Assembly: GCF_024700075.1 (NCBI RefSeq)
Contig: NZ_JAJONE010000001.1
Span: 3,376,001-3,440,000 of the forward strand
Direction: 5' to 3'
Length of the DNA: 64,000 nt
From: Hymenobacter sp. J193
GTDB taxonomy: Bacteria > Bacteroidota > Bacteroidia > Cytophagales > Hymenobacteraceae
Made by a program: the position numbers and the translations under genes. The notes under the pieces were generated by a model, which made no database searches, had not been told where the DNA came from, and saw only the letters and a program-made list of their open reading frames with translations. Numbering within the stretch: position 1 is the stretch's first letter; every line of letters begins with the position of its first letter. Below, one piece after another: positions 43,177-52,811 of this stretch.

Positions 43177-43887
43177 TTAAGTTACGCGTGGGTCGTTGCA
43201 GGCCGTAATCCAGGCATCGTGGTGGCAGACGGTGCACTCCGCCAGGCTGCCTTTGGCCAGCTCCTGCACGTGGCCGCACCGGCAGCAGGCGTGGGGTCCG
43301 GCTTCCTCCACCCGGCGGCGCTCCTGGGTTAGCCGCTCCGGCCAAATGGGCAGGCCGGGGCGCACGTCCTCGTCGGCAAAGAAAAAGAGGCTGATGTTAC
43401 CGGTAGCCTCGATATAAGCGCGGCGAATCTGCCCCAGGTGCTCTACCTGCAGTTGGCGCATTTCTCCGAACAGCTCTTTCTGCGTCAGGTTCTGCTTGTT
43501 GAAGTTCTGCAGATTGATTTCGCCTTCCTCTACCAGCAGCACCGGGGCGCCTTCCAGCCAGTCGGAAAACTTCGGGAACTTCTCGGTGAGCCGGTTAAAC
43601 AGCAGGTACAGCCCCGATACCACGCCAAACACCACGGCCGCGTGCAGCAGCGGAGTATCGTGGTAGAGCATGGCGTCGCCGGCCGCCGAGCCCAGAGCCA
43701 GAATGATGCTCAGCTCGAAAATAGACAGCTGCCGCACCCCACGCCGGCCCGTCACGCGCAGGGCCCCCAAAATCATCAGGTAGGAAACAAAGCAGCGCAA
43801 CCCCACTTCCAGCAGGAACAGCGGCGGCATTTCATCGGAAAGCAGAATGCGTTGCCAGTCGAATGGCTGAACGGAGGAGGAAGCCAT
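43177..43887 (-). CDS. DUF421 (YetF-type) membrane protein with C-terminal CxxC pairs
   Basis: A 236-aa protein. Three TM segments (about 22-45, 50-72, 76-97) match the YetF N-terminal region (MILGALRVTGRRGVRQLSIFE). The soluble DUF421 domain (98-165) has GAPVLLVEEGEINLQNFNKQ. The last 35 residues add two Cys pairs, CCRC and CTVC (HACCRCGHVQELAKGSLAEC), which look like a zinc ribbon and are not part of standard YetF proteins. Role unknown. The VOC gene follows in the same direction. Confidence 0.82.
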   Translation of the reverse strand: MASSSVQPFDWQRILLSDEMPPLFLLEVGLRCFVSYLMILGALRVTGRRGVRQLSIFELSIILALGSAAGDAMLYHDTPLLHAAVVFGVVSGLYLLFNRLTEKFPKFSDWLEGAPVLLVEEGEINLQNFNKQNLTQKELFGEMRQLQVEHLGQIRRAYIEATGNISLFFFADEDVRPGLPIWPERLTQERRRVEEAGPHACCRCGHVQELAKGSLAECTVCHHDAWITACNDPRVT

Positions 43888-44001
43888 GCGGGCAGGTAAA
43901 TCAGACGGCGAAAGAAACGGGAAGCATACTGCAGCTGCTAACGTACTATACAGCGCTACGGTTGAGCTTTGGGCCAGGGCAACGAAAGCAGCACCTGGTC
44001 G

Positions 44002-44009
44002 TACCTTTG
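44002..44009 (+). promoter_or_regulatory. Probable -7 box of the transglutaminase-like gene
   Basis: TACCTTTG matches TAnnTTTG exactly, 77 bases before ATG 44086. The nearest TTTG upstream (43968) is 30 bp away, longer than usual. Confidence 0.4.
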
Positions 44010-44085
44010 CTGAGCCGGTGGCCGCATGTTGGCGGCGGTGTAGATCAGGTTGTCGATGGGTTACCGCGCCAGTTTTCGTATTCCT

Positions 44086-45096
44086 ATGGATTCACTTTGC
44101 TTTCGGTGGCGCAGCCTGTGGGCGGCTTTGCTTTTGTTGATGAGCTTGCCGCATTTCACCTCCGCCCAGTTTGCCGGGGCGCCGCGTGTGCGCACGTTCA
44201 TCTTCGAGTACCAGACCACCGTGCCCGCGGCGCCCCCCGGCACCCGCCAGCTGGACGTATGGCTGCCCGTAGCCCACTCCGACTCCGCACAGGATGTGCA
44301 GATCCTCCAGCTCGACTCGCCCGGCAAGCATACGCTCACCACAAGCCAGCACGGCAACCAGCTGCTGCATGTGCACCTGCGCCGGCCCAGGCAGCCGGTA
44401 ACCGTGGCCGTGCGCTACCAAGTAACGCGCCGGGAGCACCGCGCCCCGCAGTCCACTGCCGGCCGCATACCCATGCAGGACCCCGACTCGGCCCGCTGGC
44501 TGGCGCCCGACCGGCTCGTGCCCCTCGACGACCAGATCCGGCGCTGGGCCCGGGAAGTGGTGACCGAGGCCCACGCTGCAACGCCGCTCGACCAGGCCCG
44601 CGCCATCTACAACCACGTGGTGGCTACCGTGAAGTACGACAAAACTGGTCAGGGCTGGGGCCGCGGCGACATCTACTACGCCTGCGACGCCCGCCACGGC
44701 AACTGCACCGATTTCCATGCCCTGTTCATTGGCTACTGCCGCGCCCTGGGCATTCCGGCCCGCTTCAGCATCGGCTTTCCGCTGCCCCCGGAGCGCGGCT
44801 CGGGCGAGGTGAAGGGCTACCACTGCTGGGCCGAGTTCTACACCCCTCAAACCGGCTGGGTGCCCATCGACGCTTCCGAAGCGGCCAAGAACCCCGCCCG
44901 CCGCGAGTACTACTTCGGCACCCACGACGAAAACCGCGTGGAATTCACCCGGGGCCGCGACCTGACGCTCACTCCCCGGCAGCAGGGCGCCCCGCTCAAT
45001 TACTTCATCTACCCCTACGCCGAAGCCGATGGTAAGCCCCTGGAAAACCTGCAGCACTCCTTTCGCTACCAGGATGTACTGGCTGATGAGCTGTAG
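44086..45096 (+). CDS. Transglutaminase-like exported protein
   Basis: A 336-aa exported protein with a transglutaminase/papain-like fold. The signal peptide lies in about residues 9-27 (LWAALLLLMSLPHFTSAQ). The triad is visible: GNCTDFHALFIGYCRALG (Cys207), GYHCWAEFYTPQTGWVPID (His246, Asp262). The N-terminal beta domain (30-130) precedes the catalytic domain. Such proteins are usually peptidases or cross-linkers in the periplasm; substrate unknown. ATG 44086 was chosen to place the signal peptide properly; TTG 44050 is in frame. Confidence 0.86.
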   Translation: MDSLCFRWRSLWAALLLLMSLPHFTSAQFAGAPRVRTFIFEYQTTVPAAPPGTRQLDVWLPVAHSDSAQDVQILQLDSPGKHTLTTSQHGNQLLHVHLRRPRQPVTVAVRYQVTRREHRAPQSTAGRIPMQDPDSARWLAPDRLVPLDDQIRRWAREVVTEAHAATPLDQARAIYNHVVATVKYDKTGQGWGRGDIYYACDARHGNCTDFHALFIGYCRALGIPARFSIGFPLPPERGSGEVKGYHCWAEFYTPQTGWVPIDASEAAKNPARREYYFGTHDENRVEFTRGRDLTLTPRQQGAPLNYFIYPYAEADGKPLENLQHSFRYQDVLADEL

Positions 45097-45107
45097 GTAA
45101 AGGCAAC

Positions 45108-45154
45108 GAAAAAGCCCGTCATATGCCGCAGATTTGGGGCATGACGGGCTTTTC
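45108..45154 (+). terminator. Terminator after the transglutaminase-like gene
   Basis: GAAAAAGCCCGTCAT pairs with ATGACGGGCTTTTC, with an inner GCC/GGC pairing. It can act on both strands. Confidence 0.75.
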
Positions 45155-45170
45155 GGTTAACAAGCAATTG

Positions 45171-45265
45171 GCATGCTGAGCGAAGTCGAAGCATCTTGCG
45201 TGCTGACGTTGCAGTCGTAAGCCAACGAACGAAGCGGTAGAGCTGCTTCGACTTCGCTCAGCATG
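45171..45265. repeat. CATGCTGAGC palindrome, copy between convergent genes
   Basis: 22-bp perfect outer arms (CATGCTGAGCGAAGTCGAAG with CA, 45171-45192; complement 45244-45265). The internal part, with GAACGAAGCGGTAGAG, keeps only one arm of the longer family palindrome. Confidence 0.8.
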
Positions 45266-45279
45266 ACCGTTATCCTAAG

Positions 45280-46230
45280 TCACTCACTTGCCTGATTGAG
45301 AGCCTGCACGTCTTCGGCGGATAGGGTCAGCTCGGTAGCGCGGAGCAGCTCCGTCACCTGCTCGGGGCTGGTGGCGCTGGCAATGGGCGCCGTGAGGCCG
45401 GGCCGGGTGATAATCCAGGCCAGGGCAACCTGGGCGGGCGTGGCCTGCTGGCGGGCAGCTACCTCATCCAGGGCCTTGAGGATGCGTAGGCCTTTTTCGT
45501 TCAGGTATTTCTGGCCAACGCCGCCTCCGCGCGGGCTTTTCTGCAGATCGGCCTCGGAGCGGTACTTGCCGGTGAGGAAGCCGGCCGCCAGCCCGTAGTA
45601 GGGAATCACGCCGATATTTTGCTCCTGCATCAGCGGCAGCAGGTCGCGCTCAAACTCGGCGCGGTCGTAGAGATTATAAAGCGGCTGCAGGCTTTCATAG
45701 CGCGGAAAATTGTGCTTCTCGCTGGCTTCGAGGGACTCCCGCAAGCGGGCAGCCGAGAAGTTGGACGCCCCAATGGCGCGCACCTTGCCTTCTTCCACCA
45801 GCTGGGCGTAGGCTTCCAGGGTTTCCTCCACCGGTGTGGTAGGGTCGTCCTTGTGCGACTGGTACAGGTCGATGTAGTCGGTTTGCAGGCGCTTGAGGGA
45901 GCCTTCCACGGCCCGGAGGATGTAGTCCTTTTTCAGGCCCTTGTTTTCGGGGTTTACCTCCCAGCCTACTTTGGTGGCCAGGATGACATCGTCGCGGCGG
46001 CCGCGCTGGTGCAGCCACTTGCCGATGATGGTTTCGGACTCGCCGCCCACGTGGCCGGGCACCCACACGGAGTAGCCGTCGGCGGTATCAATGGCGTTGC
46101 CGCCGCCCGCCACAAAGGCGTCCAGAATACGGAAGGAAGTGGCCTGGTCGGCCGTCCAGCCAAAGACGTTGCCGCCCAGCACCAGCGGGGCAATTTGCAG
46201 GCCCGAGCGGCCCAGTTCACGGTGTTGCAT
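45280..46230 (-). CDS. Aldo/keto reductase
   Basis: A 316-aa NADPH-dependent (alpha/beta)8 barrel reductase. Motifs: NVFGWTADQATSF, NAIDTADGYSVW (Asp and Tyr), ILATKVGWEVN (Lys) and DYIDLYQSHKDDPTTPVEE (His) supply the catalytic tetrad. VRAIGASNFSAARL and VIPYYGLAAGFLTGKYR follow. It matches the AKR subgroup related to YajO/PdxI and ion-channel-like reductases; physiological carbonyl substrate unknown. It stands alone. Confidence 0.88.
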   Translation of the reverse strand: MQHRELGRSGLQIAPLVLGGNVFGWTADQATSFRILDAFVAGGGNAIDTADGYSVWVPGHVGGESETIIGKWLHQRGRRDDVILATKVGWEVNPENKGLKKDYILRAVEGSLKRLQTDYIDLYQSHKDDPTTPVEETLEAYAQLVEEGKVRAIGASNFSAARLRESLEASEKHNFPRYESLQPLYNLYDRAEFERDLLPLMQEQNIGVIPYYGLAAGFLTGKYRSEADLQKSPRGGGVGQKYLNEKGLRILKALDEVAARQQATPAQVALAWIITRPGLTAPIASATSPEQVTELLRATELTLSAEDVQALNQASE

Positions 46231-46346
46231 GTACGTTGTTGGTTGTTAAGTTTCTCGTGATGGGTTATACGTTGTCAGCTATTAAGCCGTGAGCCGGCGG
46301 AAAACGCTGATCTGATAACTCAGTGGCTAAACCGCTGCCCCGTGGG

Positions 46347-47705
46347 TTAGGTTGTCGGCCGCTTTTCCAGCACCCGCCAGCCGTGGGCCGGCACCTTCAG
46401 TTCTAACTCAGCACGCAGTGTCAACGGCTCTTCGCTGAAGACATCCAGCCAGGAGCTAGCGGCTGTGGCGGGCAGCACAAGGGTACGCTCAGCCGGCGCG
46501 GTATTGATGACGCAAAGCACTGCCGCATCTTGCTTGAGGCGCAGGAAGCCATACAGCTCGGGGGCGCTTTCCAGGCGGAGGAAGCCGCTGGCCGGGTCGC
46601 CGTTGCGCAGGGCGGGGTGGCGGCGCTTGAGCTGTAGCAGGCGCGTGTAGAAATTCTGGAGCGGGAAATCCTGCCAATTTACCGGGTCGCGGTCGAAGAA
46701 AGCCAAGCGCCTGTTGAGGGCAGCTTCCTGGCCGGTGTATACCAGCGGCATGCCGGGCAGCAGTACCATCAGCACCGCGAAGGGCAGGACCAGGGGCCCC
46801 AGCCGCTCGTACTCGGTGCCGTCCCAGCTGTTCACGTCGTGGTTGCTGGTGAAGTGCATCAGGTAAACGGAGGGCGGGTACTTGGCCCGCTCGGCGGCCA
46901 GGTAGATGTCGATGTCGCTCAGCGCATTTTTGTCTTCGGCAATGTGGTCGAGCAAATAGTGCAGGCGGAGGCCGAAGGTCATGTTGAAGGCCCGTTCCAG
47001 CAGCTTGGTATCAGAGTTGAATTCCTCCCAGCTCAGGCCACCGCTGGGGTACAGCTCGTCCCACTCAGCCAGCATAAACAGCGGCTTCACTTCGTCCAGC
47101 TCCCGGCGGGCCTCGTCCCAGAAATCGGTGGGTACCAGTCCGGCCACGTCGCAGCGGTAGCCGTCGATATCAGCTTCGCGCACCCAATAGAGCAGGGCAT
47201 CCGTCATGTAGCGGCGCAGCCCCGGCTGGGCGTAGTCGAAGGCTACCACGTCGGTCCAGTCGGGCACGGGCGGCACCAACTGGCCCTGGGCGTCGTGCTG
47301 GTACCAATCGGGGTGCTGGGCTACCAATGGGTTGTCCCAGCTGGTATGGTTGGCTACCCAATCAAGCAAGACCTCGAGGCCCAGGGCGTGGGCTTCGGCT
47401 ACGAGGTGCCGCAAATCGTCCATCGTGCCAAACTCCGGGTTCACCCCCAGGTAGTCCTGCACGGCGTACTGGCTGCCCAGCGTGCCCTTGCGGTTGACTT
47501 CGCCGATGGGATGCACCGGCATCAGCCACACAATGCTCACGCCCATAGCCGCCAGCCGGGGCAAGTGGGCCTCAAATGCCCGAAAGGTGCCTTCCGGCGT
47601 GAATTGGCGCAGGTTTACTTCATAAATCGTGGCATTAGCGGCCCACTCCGGGTGACGAACCTGGAACAGGTGGCTGTGCGGGTGCAGGGGTTCTTCGGCA
47701 GGCAT
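46347..47705 (-). CDS. GH13 alpha-amylase-family enzyme, cytoplasmic paralogue
   Basis: A 452-aa glycoside hydrolase family 13 protein. Conserved regions: DWVANHTSWD, GYRCDVAGL (nucleophile Asp186), FMLAEWDE (acid/base Glu214) and FTSNHDVNSWDGTEY (His289-Asp290). A C-terminal beta domain ends the protein. It lacks a signal peptide, unlike its neighbour, so it should act on intracellular alpha-glucans or maltodextrins. It is about 60% identical by eye to the next gene and reads in the same direction, 67 bases downstream, which indicates tandem duplication. Confidence 0.88.
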   Translation of the reverse strand: MPAEEPLHPHSHLFQVRHPEWAANATIYEVNLRQFTPEGTFRAFEAHLPRLAAMGVSIVWLMPVHPIGEVNRKGTLGSQYAVQDYLGVNPEFGTMDDLRHLVAEAHALGLEVLLDWVANHTSWDNPLVAQHPDWYQHDAQGQLVPPVPDWTDVVAFDYAQPGLRRYMTDALLYWVREADIDGYRCDVAGLVPTDFWDEARRELDEVKPLFMLAEWDELYPSGGLSWEEFNSDTKLLERAFNMTFGLRLHYLLDHIAEDKNALSDIDIYLAAERAKYPPSVYLMHFTSNHDVNSWDGTEYERLGPLVLPFAVLMVLLPGMPLVYTGQEAALNRRLAFFDRDPVNWQDFPLQNFYTRLLQLKRRHPALRNGDPASGFLRLESAPELYGFLRLKQDAAVLCVINTAPAERTLVLPATAASSWLDVFSEEPLTLRAELELKVPAHGWRVLEKRPTT

Positions 47706-47772
47706 GGCAAGGGCTTTTGCTGCTAGAACGACCCGCAGCCACCGGGGTTACTGGCAGTGGCTGCCCTACCCG

Positions 47773-49215
47773 CTACCACAGTCCCTGACGGGGCGGATCG
47801 GGCAGCCGCTCATACACGCGGTAGCCATGAGCGGGCACCAGCAGCTTCGAACCCGCGCCCATGCGCAGCACCTGCCCACTGAACAGCTCCCGGTACACGC
47901 CTGGGGCCACGATGCCCAAAGCCAGTTCGTGGGGCTGACTATCGAAGTTTACGGCCGTGAGTACGGCGGCTTTGGCCTTGCGGCGCAGGAAAGCATACAC
48001 TTTCGGGCTGCCGTCCTCCAGCTTCGCAAACTGGCTGGCCGGGTCGCCGTTGCGCAGGGCGGGGTGGCGCTTTTTCAGCTGGAGCAGCTTGGTGTAGAAG
48101 TCCTGGAGCGGATACCCACGCCACGTAATGGTGTCCTTATCGAAGAAGCGCAGCCGCTTTTTCAGGGCTGCTTCCTGGCCGCTGTACACCATAGGGATGC
48201 CGGGGAGCAAAGCGGCCAGTACAGCCTGGGGCAGCGCATCCTTGCCTAGCCGCTCGTACTCGGTACCGTCCCAGCTGTTGATGTCGTGGCTGCTGGTAAA
48301 GTACATGAGGTAGGCGCTGGCCGGGTAGCGGCTACGCTCCACGGCGCGGTAGGCATCCAGCGCTGCCAGCGGCTGCCGCCCGCGGCTGATGCTGTCGAGC
48401 AGGTAGCGCATGCGCAGGGCATAAGTGGCGTCGAAAGCCTTTTCCAGCATACCCGTGTTGGGGTCAAACTCGCCTTTCTTGAGGAAGGGCGGGCTGTGCA
48501 GCTCGTCCCACTCGGCCAGCATAAACACCGGCTTTCGCTTTTCCAGGAGCTGGCGCGTCTGCACCCAGAAATCCATGGGCACCAGGCCGGCCACGTCGCA
48601 CCGGAAGCCGTCGAAATCAGCTTCCCGCACCCAGTAGGCCATGCTTTCCTGCATGTAGCGGCGCAGCTCGGGCTTCGAGTAATCCAGGTCGATAACGTCC
48701 TGCCAGTCGTGCACGGGCGGCACAAACCGGCCCTGCGGACCTTTGGTAAACCACTCGGGGTGCTGCCGGGCCAGCTGGCTGTCCCAGCTGGTGTGGTTGG
48801 CCACCCAGTCCAGAATCACGTGCATGTCGCGCTTGTGGGCCTCGGCTACCAGCTGCCGCAGGTCGGCCATCGTCCCGAACTCGGGATTTACGGCGCGGTA
48901 GTCACGGATGGAGTACTGACTGCCCAGGGTGCCTTTGCGGTTCAGCTGACCGATGGGCTGCACCGGCATCAGCCACAGAATGCCCACACCCATTTGCTGC
49001 AGGCGGGGCAGGTGCTGCTCAAAGGCCTTGAAGGTGCCTTCCGGCGTGTACTGCCGGATGTTGACTTCGTAGATGCTGGCCGAATCAGCCCACTGCGGGT
49101 GCCGGATGGTGTACTGGGGCGGGGCGGCTGGGGCGCACTCGGTGATGTTGTCGTAGGCCGAGTGACAGGAGGCCAGCAGCAGTGGTAGGGCGAGCAGGAA
49201 AAGGCGCAACGTCAT
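47773..49215 (-). CDS. GH13 alpha-amylase-family lipoprotein
   Basis: A 480-aa lipoprotein (MTLRLFLLALPLLLASC, lipobox Cys17) of glycoside hydrolase family 13. Motifs: DWVANHTSWD, GFRCDVAGL (Asp207), FMLAEWDEL (Glu235) and FTSSHDINSWDGTEY (His310-Asp311), then a C-terminal beta domain. Lipid anchoring places it in the periplasm or on the cell surface, where it could cut imported or external alpha-glucans. It pairs with the cytoplasmic paralogue downstream; no SusC/SusD genes lie nearby. Confidence 0.9.
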   Translation of the reverse strand: MTLRLFLLALPLLLASCHSAYDNITECAPAAPPQYTIRHPQWADSASIYEVNIRQYTPEGTFKAFEQHLPRLQQMGVGILWLMPVQPIGQLNRKGTLGSQYSIRDYRAVNPEFGTMADLRQLVAEAHKRDMHVILDWVANHTSWDSQLARQHPEWFTKGPQGRFVPPVHDWQDVIDLDYSKPELRRYMQESMAYWVREADFDGFRCDVAGLVPMDFWVQTRQLLEKRKPVFMLAEWDELHSPPFLKKGEFDPNTGMLEKAFDATYALRMRYLLDSISRGRQPLAALDAYRAVERSRYPASAYLMYFTSSHDINSWDGTEYERLGKDALPQAVLAALLPGIPMVYSGQEAALKKRLRFFDKDTITWRGYPLQDFYTKLLQLKKRHPALRNGDPASQFAKLEDGSPKVYAFLRRKAKAAVLTAVNFDSQPHELALGIVAPGVYRELFSGQVLRMGAGSKLLVPAHGYRVYERLPDPPRQGLW

Positions 49216-49344
49216 AGCCCGAACTTACGGGTTTTGCGCTGCCCCACACGCTGACGGCCGATAGTAGTAAATGAGTAAGGCCGTCGGGGCGGCACGACCC
49301 CCATTGGCGGGCGTCAATAACCACCGAAATCGGGGCGTTACGTC

Positions 49345-49377
49345 TTGCAATTTTGAGCCGTTAACCCGATATATTTG
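49345..49377 (+). promoter_or_regulatory. Probable promoter of the repeat-rich T9SS gene
   Basis: TATATTTG (49370-49377) is an exact TAnnTTTG box, 28 bases before ATG 49406. A TTG at 49345-49347 is 22 bp upstream and could be the -33 element, though a full TTTG is seen only at a shorter distance. Confidence 0.5.
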
Positions 49378-49405
49378 ACGGATTTTGCTTAGTTCAATCC
49401 TACTC

Positions 49406-52205
49406 ATGTATCCTGCTACTGCTTTGTCAAGTTTGCGTCGGGTCTGCCGGCTGCTCAGTTTGTTGTTAGGCATTTGGCTGAGCGGCTCGGTGGCACTGGC
49501 GGAAAGCGGCCCTGGTGATAGTAAACCCGCCGCCCGACCCCTGGCCGAGGTGCTGCAAGCGGATGGCACTCTGCCCACCCACGTGCGCGGCTCGTTTACT
49601 ACCAAAGGCTACCGAATGCGTCCCGACGCAATGGGGCAGCCGGTATTCTACGCCGCCGAAGAACCAGGTGCGGTGGCTAAAAACTGGCAGCCCGGCTTTC
49701 AGATTCCTGGCACTAATGGCGTTGTAACGGCTGTAGCGAGCAACGCGCAGGGCGAGGTGTACATTGGGGGCGAGTTCACGGCTGTTGGCGATGTAACGGC
49801 CCGCAAACTAGCCCGCTGGGACGGTACCCGTTGGCACGCGCTGGGCACGGGCACCAACGGCAACATTTCCGCTCTGGCCGTGGATGAAGCCGGCCACCTG
49901 TACGCGGCCGGTCTTTTCACAGTAGCCGGGGGAGTATCTGCTCAAAACATAGCGCGCTGGGATGGCACCCGCTGGCACGCCTTAGGAGCCGGCGTACCCT
50001 ATTACGCCACCAGGCTGGCCCTGGATGGCCAGGGCAACGTGTACGCCGCGCTGCTAGATTTGAGTGGGGGCGGCGGGGGGGCGCAGGTAACCAAATGGGA
50101 TGGTAAGAGCTGGCAAACTCTAGGCCGCTTTGCCGCTGCCAATGTTAACTCCCTGGTAGCCGATGCCGCCGGCAACGTGTATGCCAGCGGTAGCATCCGG
50201 GAGGCGGGTACGCAAAAGGAGAAATACATAGTCCGCTGGGATGGGGCCAACTGGCAGCCCTTGCCCGAGCAACCGAACAACTCAGTGACCAAACTGGCCC
50301 TGGATAACAGCGGCAACCTCTACGCCGCCGGCGAATTTACCCTGGCCGGCAACACCGCCGCCCGGCGCATTGCCAAGTGGGACGGGACAAACTGGCACGC
50401 GCTGGGCGAAGGCCTCACGGGCAATAGCTGGAGCATCAGGCCCGACAGCCACGGCAACGTGTTTATAGCCCTGGCCACCTCGGTTTCCTACGTCGAGAGG
50501 ACCTTCGAAGTACGCCAGTGGAACGGCTCCACCTGGAGCCGCCTCGGCGGCACCATGAGCGGCTATGTGTACGATATTGCCCTGGATGGGCGCGGCAACG
50601 TGTACGCCGGGGGGAGCTTCAGCAGCGCCGGGGGTACCCCCGCTATGCATGTTGCCAAATGGAACGGCACGAGCTGGGCCGCGCTCAGCTCGGGCTTCAA
50701 TAACACCATTGTGGCCCTGGCCAAAGATAACCGTGGGCAGGTATATGCCGGTGGGGGGGTTCACTACCGCCGGAGATACTATGGCCAACTACATCGCCCA
50801 CTGGGATGGTACCCGCTGGCAGCCTATGGGCGAGGGCACCTATGGTACCGTGTGGGCCGTAGCTGCCGATGGCAAGGGCAACGTGTACATAGCCGAAGAC
50901 CACACCACCTTCAGCCGGGTATCTAAGTGGGATGGGCAGCGCTGGAGCGTGCTGGGCTTGGGCATGAACCGGTATGTACTTGCCCTGGCCGTAGATAGCG
51001 GGGGGCAGCTGTATGCCGGGGGAAGTTTCACCTATGCCGATGGCGCCCCCGCCAACTTCGTGGCCAGCTGGGATGGTACCCGCTGGAATGCGCTGGGCGC
51101 CGGGCGCGGCAGCATTGTGTGGGCGCTGGCTACCGATGATGCCGGCAACCTGTACGCCGCCAGCAGCGATAAAACGCTCGAAGGCGCAACTACCGCCAGC
51201 GTAGCCCGCTGGGACGGCCACACCTGGAGCCCGCTGGGCACCGCCCCCAACGGCTTGGTGCGTGCCCTGGCGCTGGATGGCCGCGGCAACCTGTACGCCG
51301 GTGGCGGATTCACTACCGCCGACGGCAAATCCGTCCTCAACGTGGCCCATTGGGACGGAACCAGCTGGAATCCGCTGGGCACCGGTCTGAACGGGGCCGT
51401 CAGAGCCCTGGGCGTCGACGGAGCCGGGCGGCTGTACGCCGGTGGCCAGTTCACTACCCCCTCCGGCACTACCGACCAGCTGGCCCAGTGGGATGGCACG
51501 CGCTGGCGGGCACTGGGAGCCGGCATGGATGCTCCCATCGGTACAATGGTGGTTAATGAGGATGGTTCCTTACAGGTGGGCGGCACGTTTACCACCATTG
51601 GCGAAGGCACGGCCGTGAGCGGCTACTTTGGGGTATACACTTTCGCGGCCACTCTGGCTACCCTCACCACGGCCGTGCCCACTGAGCTAGGCGGGCTGAG
51701 CGTTACGCTGGGCGGTACCATCAGCCACGATGGCGGCACCACCGTTACCGAGCGCGGGGTAGTGTATGCCGTTGGTCAGGTTACGCCCACCATTGAGGAT
51801 ACAAGAATCCAGATGGGGGCCGATGCGGGGGAGTTTGCGCAGCCTGTTACCGGCTTGGCCGCCCGCACTACCTACTCGGTGCGGGCCTATGCCATCAATA
51901 GTGCGGGTGCCAGCTATGGCAGCGTACAGACGTTCACCACCGGGGTGGCTACGGCTACGCAGCCAGCGCAGCTGCCCGGAGTGCATGTATATCCTAACCC
52001 GGCCCGGCAGCAAATCACCATTACACGCTCGGCCGGCGCGCTGGCTGCGGCGGCGCTTTACAACAGTATGGGCCAGCTCGTATGGCAGGGAATGTTATCT
52101 GACCCGGTAACGCGGCTGCCGGTGCAGCACTGGGCTCGTGGCATGTACGTCCTGCGTCTCACGGCCCCGCAGGGCGTAGCCACCCAACGCCTCGTGCTGG
52201 AATAA
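49406..52205 (+). pseudogene. T9SS-exported 14-repeat beta-propeller-like protein, frameshifted in a G7 tract
   Basis: Signal peptide at about 15-33 (RLLSLLLGIWLSGSVALA). Fourteen repeats of about 46 residues follow, each of the form LALDxxGNVYAGGxFTTAGG...ARWDGTxWHALGxG. Then comes a fibronectin-like domain (VTERGVVYAVG...TTYSVRAYAINSAGASYG) and a C-terminal T9SS type A signal (VHVYPNPARQQITITRS). In repeat 8 a run of seven G (50753-50759) shifts the frame. Six G would read GGGFTTAGDTMANYIAHWDG and give about 932 aa in all. As read, translation stops at 50926 after seven complete repeats and lacks the sorting signal. It may be a phase-variable switch, a decayed gene or a sequence error. Confidence 0.8.
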
Positions 52206-52312
52206 AAACCGCTTTTTTCAAAGTGAATGACCAGCTGAGGGCTTTGGCCGACATGACGTTTCTGTCACGAAATTTCTGCTAGCCGCCCCAGTAATGGGGG
52301 CCGGCCACCAAG

Positions 52313-52708
52313 TTACCGCGCCCGGTTGCGGGCCCGGGCTGAGTCGTAGCGCACCCCGCCAAACAGGTAGAGCATGAGGGTGCGGGAATAGCGCAGCGAG
52401 AAGGGCATGAACAGCAAGGAGGCCACCGCCACGCTCAGGATGTACACCCAGGTGTCAGGGTCGTTGAGCAGGAAGTACACCGCAAAGCCTATTACCAGCA
52501 TAATGCCCGTCGAAAACACGAAGCTGATGTACATGGCGCCCCAGTAGAAGCCGGGCTCGGGCTCGTAAGCCTGTCCGCACACGGGACAGTGCTCGGGCAT
52601 TTCGGTGAACTTGGTGCTGATGGCCGGATGCGAGAAAAGCGGGCCCTGGTGGCAGCGCGGGCAGCGCTGCTGCAGAATAGCCAGAACCGTAGAATCAGTA
52701 GTTTCCAT
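52313..52708 (-). CDS. DUF983-domain membrane protein
   Basis: A 131-aa protein. An N-terminal zinc-binding part has CPRCHQGPLF and CPVCGQAYEPEPGFYWGAMY (two CxxC pairs). Two TM helices follow (about 59-83 and 89-112). This matches DUF983, a small family widespread in Bacteroidetes and Alphaproteobacteria with unknown role. ATG 52708 (METTDSTV) was chosen; an exact TAATTTTG box lies upstream at 52736-52743. Confidence 0.86.
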   Translation of the reverse strand: METTDSTVLAILQQRCPRCHQGPLFSHPAISTKFTEMPEHCPVCGQAYEPEPGFYWGAMYISFVFSTGIMLVIGFAVYFLLNDPDTWVYILSVAVASLLFMPFSLRYSRTLMLYLFGGVRYDSARARNRAR

Positions 52709-52735
52709 AAGAAAGCTGCCTGAGTAGCAGTGAAA

Positions 52736-52743
52736 CAAAATTA
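52736..52743 (-). promoter_or_regulatory. Probable -7 box of the DUF983 gene
   Basis: On the minus strand this is TAATTTTG, an exact TAnnTTTG match, 27 bases before ATG 52708. No -33 TTTG is visible at 19-21 bp. Confidence 0.45.
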
Positions 52744-52811
52744 CTCTACGCAGGCGAGGGGGGTAAGGGCTATTTGCGGGTTTGTGCAGCACAAATCAAC
52801 GCGGCCCGCGG

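Noticed and set aside
50067..50090. Second G-rich run (GGGGGCGGCGGGGGGG) as another frameshift
   Set aside because: The frame continues correctly through it into the next repeat, so no shift is needed there.
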